From Dipteris shenzhenensis (Eukaryota; Polypodiophyta; Polypodiopsida; Gleicheniales), in assembly GCA_047967505.1 (NCBI GenBank), contig CM106540.1: 64,000 nucleotides of DNA, one strand, 5' to 3'. The notes under the pieces are model-generated. The model had not been told where the DNA came from. It searched no databases and saw only the letters and a list, made by a program, of their open reading frames with translations. How positions within the stretch are numbered: position 1 is the first letter of the stretch; every line of letters begins with the position of its first letter. A program made the position numbers and the translations under genes. Positions 56,506 to 64,000 of this stretch are shown piece by piece.

Positions 56506-57152
56506 ATGATACCAATGCTAGATGATGTCAGGCCAGTGCACCACTATCCCTATCCTATGAATCCCAAATATGCACTCATAGTGAGAAAGGAGATCCAAAA
56601 ACTCATAAATGCAGGATTCATCTATGAGATAGAGCATACAGACTGGGTGTCACCCATTGTGATAGTCTTGAAGAAGAATGGAAAGGTTCAAGTTTGTGTA
56701 GACTTGAAAATTTTTAATGCTGGTACAAGGAGTGACCACTATCCATTAGCCTTTCACAGAACATGTTCTAGAAAGAGTAGCCGAAAAGGAAGCTTATAAC
56801 ATCCTAGATGGATTCTCAGGATACAATTAGGTATCCATCACCCTGAAGGATCAACATAAAACTACCTTCGCAACTAAGTGGGGTGTGTATCCAGCTAAAG
56901 TAATGATATTTGGACTTACCAATACACCCGCCACATTTCAACAGTTGATGATCACTATCTGATCACGTGAGATGCCTAAAACTAGTCCTTGAGACGTGCA
57001 AGTTGTACCGGATATCCATGTGTCAAATCTGGGTCAAACACAACATGATTCTCGGTCACATAGTGCCCAAGAATAGCATCTCCATGGATCACAACAAGAT
57101 CAAGATCATTCTAGAGTTACCTTCCCCAATGAATGCCAAGGGAGTGCAGTAG
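56506..57152 (+). pseudogene. Reverse transcriptase
   Basis: RPVHHYPYPMNPKYALIVRK, LINAGFIYEIEHTDWVSPIV, LKKNGKVQVCVDLK are the fingers of a Ty3 RT. Then, in another phase, ILDGFSGYN, TAG at 56828-56830, VSITL, TTFATKWGVY, VMIFGLTNTPATFQQLM. The usual residue at the TAG is Gln (YNQV), so it is a CAG-to-TAG change. The catalytic YxDD box region around 56990 is not readable. LGHIVPKNSIS near 57050 starts the connection domain. Confidence 0.8.
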
Positions 57153-57720
57153 TTTACAGGCCATATGGGCTATTATCAAAGATTCATCTTGTTTTACGTA
57201 GACATAGCCCGACCATTGTACAAACTGTTAGTAGTCTTTGAGTGGACTGAGGAATGTCAGAAATCCTTTGAAACCCTTAAGCTAGCTCTGACCACTTCAC
57301 CTATATTGTGGGCCTTGGACTGGAATCTTATATTCCATGTCCACATAGATGCCTCAAACTTTGCCGTTGGATGTATGTTAGCCCAACCGGGGGAGTACAA
57401 CTTGGACTACCTCATGTACTTTGCTAGCCGGCAATTAAATGATGTTGAGGTTAATTACACAACTATAGAGAGGGAAGGCTTGGCCACAGTTAATAGGTTT
57501 AGGTATTACTTTTGTCAGCCAACAAGTTCATCTTTTTTGTGATCATCAAGCATTTACTATATTTGGTTAACAAGCCATGCATGACGGGACACATCACAAG
57601 GTGGATGCTAATCCTTTTGGAGTTCAACTTCACAGTCGCAGTGAGTAAAGGAAAGACCCATGTCCTAGCCAACCCCTCTCAAGGATTCCCAATGGGGAAC
57701 CTCCAATAAGAGTTGAGAAT
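57153..57720 (+). pseudogene. RT connection and RNase H domain
   Basis: FTGHMGYYQRFILFYVDIAR (57153 on) follows a TAG at 57150-57152 in the same phase, then FEWTEECQKSFETLKLAL, FHVHIDASNFAVGCMLAQ with the first RNase H Asp (HIDAS), and YFASRQLNDVEVNYTTIERE with the Glu. After a shift near 57535 the end is VNKPCMTGHITRWMLILLEF. This is the best-preserved part of pol. Confidence 0.8.
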
Positions 57721-58139
57721 GACCTCCCAGATGCTCCCCCTATTTCTCATTGACATAATTCTGGATGGGTAGCCAAAATAGGCCACTACCTAGCAAATAG
57801 ATTGCCTCTGGACAAAGCCCTCAAGAGGGATAGAGCTCACAATCCCATTAAGAATGCAACACCATATCAGCTAATTGCAACTTTACCACATGGGCAAGGA
57901 TGGCATCATACACATGTGCATGTGCAAACACAAATATATCAACGTGCTCGAAGAAACCTATTTTAGGATAGTAGGCGGTCATTTTTCCACTGACGTTACA
58001 GCACCTAAAGTGTTGTAGGCAGGCCTCTATGGCCAACTCTCTTTGGAGATGCAACCAAGTTTATCAAGTGATGCGATCTCTACCAAAGAGTGCAAATCCC
58101 CCATAAAGCGGACATGATGCCCCTAACAGGAATATTAAT

Positions 58140-59445
58140 CCATTAGCCATTTGAGAAATCGGGCAGAGATTTTATTGGTCTGATTAGCCCAGCAGCTAAA
58201 GGAACAGGGGCCAAATACGTTATCCTGGCCAGCACATATTATTTCACCAAATGGGTGGAGGGGCGAGCTACTAGGAAAGTCGATGCATGGTCCACAACTA
58301 AGTTTTTATGTCACCTCCCCATCTGTGATCCCCCAAATATGGGAGTGCATCAAGGGGGTGTACCTAGGGTTTAAGGGATTGCCACATGGGTAGTAGGGTG
58401 TCTGCCATGTGGGTAGTAGTCAGACAAAGCAAAAGGGCAAAGGAGTACTTGATAGAGATGGCACCTTTAGGAGGACAGAACAAAGGTAGAATTGCCACAT
58501 GGTTGTCCATATGGAGCAGGCTAGACTGCGCAAGGTTTTTAGCATCTATGGGCTACGATGAGGTGGCATATGATGTTAGCAAGGATACGGGATTGTACAG
58601 ATGCTTGCATTAGCTGCGTATCACATGAAAGTCCATTTTGTTGAAACTTCAAAATGATGAAACATACAAAATGTTTTGAAACAAAATGAAACATGAGCAG
58701 TTCATTACATGGTTCGTGTGTCCCTTGGAATTAGTCAGTGATCGAAGAGCTCATCTCCTCAACAAAACCATAGCGAACCTGACTAGCGAATTCATGTTCA
58801 AAAGTAGGAAGTCAATGCCATACTATCCCATGGCAAAAGGGCCTAGTTGAGAGCCCCAAACAAAACATGCTACAAGATTATAACTTGCATAGTCGAAGCC
58901 AGTCATACCGACTAGCGGCACAAGCTCATCACATCATTGTGGGCCTACCGAACGTCTTACAAGGTGGCAACGAACTGCACCCCCTTCAGCTTAGCCTTTA
59001 GGGTGGAGGCAGTTATGCCAATGGAGTATGTAGTACCTAGCCTTCACATCACGATCAAGGAAAGGCTTACTAAAAATGCCTTGGTGGAGCGCTTAATTGA
59101 CCTTGAATGATTAGATGAAACCAGATTATAATCAAACTATTGCCTTCGAGCGAAGAAAGCAAGGCTAAAAAAACGGTTCAACTGGAACCTCAAGAACAAA
59201 GACCTTGAGGATGGAGACATAGCACTCCTCTATAGAATCTGTAACACCAAGCACAAACTGAAATATAGGGGCGTGGGACCCTAACGCATAGTGGAGATTA
59301 CTCCACAAGGCGCATGCAGAATAGCTACCCTAGATGGAGTGGCGACGGGTGGCTACCTTAATGGTAGAAAATTGAAAAGATACTATGGCCCCCTCACTCT
59401 ACAAACCCTCCAGCCATACATAGGGAAAAGGAGCTCAAAGTTGAG
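58140..59445 (+). pseudogene. Integrase core and pol C terminus, split by an insertion
   Basis: FEKSGRDFIGLISPAAKGTG, KYVILASTYYFTKWVEGRAT gives the first part of the catalytic core (first Asp in GRDFIG). The next expected segment, WFVCPLELVSDRRAHLLNKT, with the second catalytic Asp, only resumes at about 58708, some 360 bp later than normal. SRKSMPYYPMAKGP follows, and the element ends near YLNGRKLKRYYGPLTLQ (59350-59400). Confidence 0.7.
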
Positions 59446-59559
59446 GTAGCTCAGATGAAACGCCAGGTCATCAAAGAAGCCAAGGCTTGTAATTCCAAAA
59501 TCAGACAATGAAAGTAAATGACCTTGTTTAAGGCAATAGTAGAACACCTAGGGCCAACC

Positions 59560-59875
59560 ACGAGGAACTAACACTAGATCCGACTAGGTTGAGTGTCCAA
59601 TTACAAGGTCCAAGTACACGCATTGAGGCCCTCGTGGATCCGAGAGCGACGAGCCATAATTTCATCTCTAGCAAAGTATGGGAAGTGCTACAAGTACCAC
59701 TAACCCTTACTATTGCTTTAGTTCAGGCAATCAACAGTCAACTCTTAAGCATATTGGGGTATTAGACTTGAAACTAATTGTTGTCCTCCGCCAGGAGGTA
59801 GAGATTCATTTTTATGTTCTCCCCACAGAGGTACTCAATGAACAAATGATATTGGGAAGGACCTAGTGCTATGTT
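59560..59875 (+). pseudogene. Second retropepsin fragment
   Basis: LSVQLQGPSTRIEALVDPRA, TSHNFISSKVWEVLQV is the Gypsy protease pattern normally reading LVDSGATHNF, so the catalytic DSG is DPR here. After a phase change it continues LKHIGVLDLKLIVVLRQE to LNEQMILGRT. It lies just after the pol end of the preceding element and belongs to a different protease subtype, so it is a separate element fragment. Confidence 0.65.
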
Positions 59876-60447
59876 GTGGACTGCTAAATCGACTGGAGAG
59901 CTAAAACTACAACTCTTAGGAATGAGGGGAGAATTGTAGTAATTCTGCTATGTAAAGCTCATTGCACTTCCCCCACAATACAACCACCCACAAGGGACAA
60001 GGAAATTGTAAATGAAGGCAACCACAAAGCTCCAGAAGCCTCCATGCCCCCTAGTCCAATCATCAGAAGGAAATCCATACGAATGCATCTTGAAGTCCTA
60101 ATCTCAATAACGGCAAACACTTGCTCTCCCACCCCTACTTTCCACACCCAAGACTAGGCCCTCAGCCCAGAAATCTCGTGAACATCAAGTGCACGAAGCC
60201 ATCCTTTGTGCACAATGCCATAGCTATGGAAGGCTTTTCAACCCCTTCATGTCCTGCGCTAGCACGAGCAATCCGATTAAGGAGCAAAGCTTGACATCAC
60301 CAATTGCCTTGCCAGCAAGGTCAAATTTCAACACCCCTTGAATAGAATTTTGACAAGCATTCGGTTGCGACAAAGCTCTTGGAAGCCTAGGGCTACTATC
60401 AAGGCGAGCGATATGTTTGGGTCCCAAAGCTTCCAACAACACCAAAT

Positions 60448-60978
60448 ATGCAACCTCAACTTGCTAAGATTCATAAGGTAGTAACACAAGAACCTACGTT
60501 AACTCCTAATGAAGTCCCACAAGAACCTACCCTCGAGCCCAGCACAATGAACAATTTTGTGAGCCCAAGGAGTGTCATGATTCCACATATAGAGCAACTC
60601 CATGAGAAGGCCACCAAGGTCCCCAAGGAAGCAATACAAGAACTGACTCCTAAAAGCGGGGTAGTTACACAAGAACCTTCCTCCAGTCCTGTGCGCATGC
60701 CATTAAAGGACACTTTACTCAATGGAGCACCCACAGCATTACTTGGGCATAACCCTCCTACCACATCAAGGGCCACGGTACAAGAACCTAATTTTGCTTC
60801 AATTATAGCCACACAAGAATCTACGTGCCTTACCCCAAGAGAGTTCTATCAAAGTGAATGTTGTAGTGCCGATACACACCTAGCAACTAGGAGGATGCAC
60901 AAACTCAACATGTGCTCTACTTGGCTGATGATGCAGTATGCTACTATTTGGAATTCATATCCATTGCATTCCATATAA
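60448..60978 (+). CDS. Unrecognised open frame with VTQEPT-type repeats
   Basis: 176 codons, Pro/Thr/Glu-rich, with (V/A)(T/P)QEPT recurring about seven times at irregular spacing. No domain, signal peptide or membrane segment. It lies among retroelement fragments and may be a chance or residual frame. Confidence 0.3.
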   Translation: MQPQLAKIHKVVTQEPTLTPNEVPQEPTLEPSTMNNFVSPRSVMIPHIEQLHEKATKVPKEAIQELTPKSGVVTQEPSSSPVRMPLKDTLLNGAPTALLGHNPPTTSRATVQEPNFASIIATQESTCLTPREFYQSECCSADTHLATRRMHKLNMCSTWLMMQYATIWNSYPLHSI

Positions 60979-61148
60979 TCATCAAGTCCAAGTCTAGGTG
61001 AGTTTGTACAGTAGGCATATCACGCACATGCATCAGCATCTCACAAGTCCTTGGTAATCCAATGCACCCACTCATATTCACGGTGAACATTAGGTGAATA
61101 CGGCAATATAATTTTTTTGTTCATTTTCTTCATGATTTACATCTTGGC

Positions 61149-61565
61149 ATGCTGACAGCACGAGTCTATGCATCACCAAGTCCGTCCACCCCATTTTCCC
61201 TCTGGGGAACACCCTCAGCATCAACAACCCCCCTTCCTTTCTTTTTTCCCCTTCCACCTCTCAGCAATTCTCACATCTGTCAACCCGACGACCAGTCACC
61301 TTATAGCTATCCCCATGGATCATCACCTTACAACTATCCCCACCACGGATCAACGCCTTACAGCTATCCCCACAGATTATCGCCTTATCGCTATTCTGAT
61401 GGATCGTCGCCTTCCTCCCATCCCGCTGACTCGTCGCCTTCCTCCCAACCCACCAACCCATTGCCTTCATTCCATCCCACTGACCCGTTGAATTACGCTA
61501 TCCCCCCGGCCATTGGGATGCCAAAAACTATAAAAAGGCACCCTATCCGCAAATTGTCGCCTTAG
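61149..61565 (+). CDS. Unrecognised open frame with Ser-Pro-Tyr repeats
   Basis: 138 codons with a tandem (Y)SYPHGSSPYNYPHHGS-type repeat at about residues 50-105, each unit about 8-10 residues. The DNA motif CTATCCCCA(C/T)G...CGCCTTA also occurs before the gag region at 52430-52500, so this is probably the start of a second copy of a related retroelement gag. Confidence 0.35.
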   Translation: MLTARVYASPSPSTPFSLWGTPSASTTPLPFFFPLPPLSNSHICQPDDQSPYSYPHGSSPYNYPHHGSTPYSYPHRLSPYRYSDGSSPSSHPADSSPSSQPTNPLPSFHPTDPLNYAIPPAIGMPKTIKRHPIRKLSP

Positions 61566-61989
61566 CAAAAACATAAAAACGCTACCAAAAATTTGCCAGA
61601 CTTCCCACAACCCCCTACCTCTTCCATACTACCTTCCAGCCACCCTTTGGATGTCCTCAACATCATCCTCCTCCACTGACTATTTATCAACCACTTGCCT
61701 TCTTTCTTCCCCATGGATCCCCGATAACGAGATCTTTGAATTTGAATAGGACCTCGGCCTCCACCCCCCAAATCCACTTCCCACCCCGTTTGAATCCCAA
61801 GGCACACCCTCTTGGACTATCATAATGCCATCAAACATTTCGGTAGAGGAGCTCCAAACCGAGAGGAGATCTTTACCCAACAGGCCTCCCAAGCACAGCC
61901 AACAGCAACAGCTGCGACCCCCCCCCCCCCCAAAAACCATCTAGGAAATGCATGCTAGCTCCAACACAGGGGGAGTGAGGTGCATGATA

Positions 61990-62860
61990 CTCACCACTAG
62001 GAGAAACATGGCTCCAACAACTCAACGGCTGTGCCATCCACTCAAAGTATATGTATGAGGGGCATGATTACACCCTCTAGTACCACAACACGGCCGTGTA
62101 CCAATCTCTCAAGGAGCCAGAGGTACAAGCTTCCCTAGTTATGACTGGCTTCAAGCCCATTGCGAACTGTTTTCCATGTCATCTCGACATGAAGCTGCTC
62201 GGGGAATTCATCAACACCTACAACTCAAACTCCAATGTCGGCATTCTCCGCGACACCACAAGCATCCCCCACTTCTAACACCTCAATGTGGACATGGTGC
62301 ATGAGTCATCCCGCTCAGCAACCACTTGACAGCCAACTGTGCGAACAATATGAAGACCGTCAAGTGTAAAAATTCATGAGGAGACAACGATGCCTTAAGG
62401 CCTCCACCCGACACCCTAAAGGCAAGGCTACCATTCCAGACCCCATTGAGGTGAAGGAGTTTCATGGAGATGACAATGTAAATATTGGTCTCCACCCTGA
62501 AACAACAAGCATTCCTCCCACCCCCTCTGCCCCCAAGATGACAACCCCTACCCTTGTGCAACCCCAAGAGCCCAATTCATTCATCACAGGCTCTTCCTCT
62601 TCTCCCTGGGCCAGGCTCACAGAAGCCCTACAATTTTGCAGTGCACCGCAATACCAAACCCCTGGAAGCTATAGTAGCATGTTGGCCCAACAGCTCTCAT
62701 AAGCGAGCTCCAATTGCTGCTGGATGCAATGTCCCAACTCCATAGTCCAGCTCCCTCAAGTTGCACGAACGATTTTATAGTGGAGGCAAGAGCAAGCCTC
62801 CCAACTGTCCTCCTCCCTCCTCCACACACAACTTGGTGCATGCAATAGCCACACTTGCAT
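61990..62860. other. Decayed sequence, no clear gene
   Basis: Short frames only (62096-62278, 62376-62702). A run of C at 61920-61932. Probably more of the same retroelement remnant. Confidence 0.3.
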
Positions 62861-62861
62861 G

Positions 62862-63215
62862 GTCGCTGCACAAGCTACCGAGCAAGCCACCCTCGACAGA
62901 GCAGAGGAGTATCGAGCAAGGGTTAAAGAGCTGGAAGTTATGTCATAAAGCTCAAATATCAGCTCTCTGCCACTGAATCCCTGGTTCAAACCATAATGGA
63001 CCAGTTGGACAACAAGGCAGAATCCAGCCTTCGTACCATAAAAGAACGAAGGGCACAAGTCGAGGACAAAAACACTAGGCTCAAGGAGGGATCTGATCAA
63101 CAAATCCAAACCCTTTAGGATCTCCTTGCAAGGAGCAGTGACCTCAAAATTTGAGAGGAAACTAAAGCCTTTGTTGATGCCTCGTTGTTAAGGACTTTCA
63201 TAGAGCCTATAGGAA
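62862..63215 (+). pseudogene. Coiled-coil coding remnant
   Basis: The plus strand reads RAEEYRARVKELEVMS, then in a shifted phase YQLSATESLVQTIMDQLDNK, AESSLRTIKERRAQVEDKNT, QQIQTL, TAG (63116-63118), DLLARSSDLKI, TGA (63152-63154), EETKAFVDASLLRTF. The heptad pattern suggests a coiled coil. The family is unknown; it is likely part of a retroelement gag-like protein. Confidence 0.35.
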
Positions 63216-63229
63216 ATAAATTATATCTT

Positions 63230-64000
63230 GAAATTTTGATATTCTCAACTCTCGTTAGTTGAGAATTATCTGCAACATAAATGGTTAAACATCTTCCAGT
63301 AAGCAAATGTAGTATAAGTTGCCAAGAGCTCAGCAAGGAGCTAAAGAAGGCCTAGTAACTTTAATTACATAGAATGAACTAAAGATGAGTCCATCATTGT
63401 ATGCCTATCATGATCAGAGGGCACAAAATATTAGAGAAGCATGTGAATTGCAAATGCTGAAATTGCAATGAGACGCATTATCTTAACAAAAGCAAGTCCA
63501 TTTGGACACATATTATGGCAATTGTGGCCATTTCTTAACACATCTTGTGTATTAATATATATAAATGACACATAACTTGTAATCTACCCATAGCATAACT
63601 CTAAAGTACACACAACTTATAGAAATGTCTTCATATCTCAACTTTAAGATGAGTTAAATGCTCTATGGCATGGATGTTGTGCACAAGGGTGGAAATCATA
63701 TTGCATGAATTGTGTTGAAGACTCAAAAAATTGTATGGACTAAGAATATTGTCCTTGTCCAAAAGCTATACTTTAAGAAGATGGAATGCATTCAGCTAGA
63801 CTGTGCCACCATAGTCTTCAACGGTATGAAGAGACTATGTTGGAGATCATTGCCTCACATGTGAGCCCCTAAACGAGGAGGACAAATTGGCGAGTGATGA
63901 TTCATATTCGCTATGTAAAGAAAAGCCAAAGTATGAATGTGTAATTTGATCTTCAAATTGAAGATGGATTACAAAGCTCGGACTGGGATTTGAAAGGCAA
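63230..64000. other. No recognisable gene
   Basis: AT-rich sequence with no frame, repeat or RNA that I can support. Confidence 0.4.

Larger units (their letters stand above)
52395..59445 (+). mobile_element. Ty3/Gypsy retrotransposon internal region, decayed
   Basis: Gag, zinc knuckles, protease, reverse transcriptase, RNase H, integrase and the pol C terminus occur in canonical Ty3/Gypsy order on the plus strand over 7 kb. The region is riddled with stop codons and phase changes. LTRs, primer-binding site and target duplication were not found, so its outer limits are unknown. Confidence 0.85.

Overview
The window looks like nuclear chromosomal DNA of a land plant with a large, transposon-rich genome. 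The signs are TTTAGGG/CCCTAAA telomere-type repeats, GT-AG introns of about 60-115 bp, CACTA, hAT and Tourist-like DNA transposons, Ty3/Gypsy gag and pol remains, and many genes disabled by single stop codons. A fern, lycophyte or gymnosperm would fit; I cannot place it more closely. I see no tRNA, rRNA, CRISPR array, bacterial operon, or any gene I would confidently call a single-copy host gene.

Layout. (1) 1-13.1 kb: two divergent, fairly intact coding blocks. One runs leftward from 2545 off the window edge (unrecognised protein). The other runs rightward from 9101 to 12895 (DUF8039-like plus DUF7869/DDE-like, one frame broken only by two TAG codons). They flank about 6.5 kb of palindrome arrays, a GC-rich simple-sequence block and inverted telomere-like repeats. 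(2) 13.1-16.9 kb: non-coding, with one retroelement primer-binding site and microsatellites. (3) 16.91-22.77 kb: a CACTA-type element with subterminal repeats of a 16-bp palindrome and an internal four-exon gene whose 3-kb intron is filled by another palindrome/pyrimidine array. (4) 25.25-25.54 kb: a Tourist-like MITE with TTA duplications. (5) 26.0-30.16 kb: a complete-length but decayed hAT element with matching 20-bp inverted ends and a near-perfect 8-bp target duplication. (6) 33.8-37.6 kb: reverse-strand remains, including Ty3/Gypsy pol. (7) 40.2-43.3 kb: an unrecognised multi-exon coding locus, followed by a foldback element at 43.5-43.9 kb. (8) 45.5-48.2 kb: a reverse-strand multi-exon coding locus of probable transposon origin lying against a Gypsy gag fragment. 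(9) 52.4-59.4 kb: a decayed forward Ty3/Gypsy element with gag, protease, RT, RNase H and integrase in order, then further retroelement-like fragments to 63.2 kb.

The recurrent theme is arrays of short perfect palindromes inside or beside mobile elements. At least four unrelated palindrome families occur: CCTGTTGC-N4-GCAACAGG and its CCTATTGC variant, GTCGCTATATAGCGAC, GGTGTAT-N2-ATACACC, and ATGCTTATGCATAAGCAT. In the CACTA element they sit where transposase-binding subterminal repeats are expected. The first family lies between two divergent genes and is the best candidate here for something undescribed.
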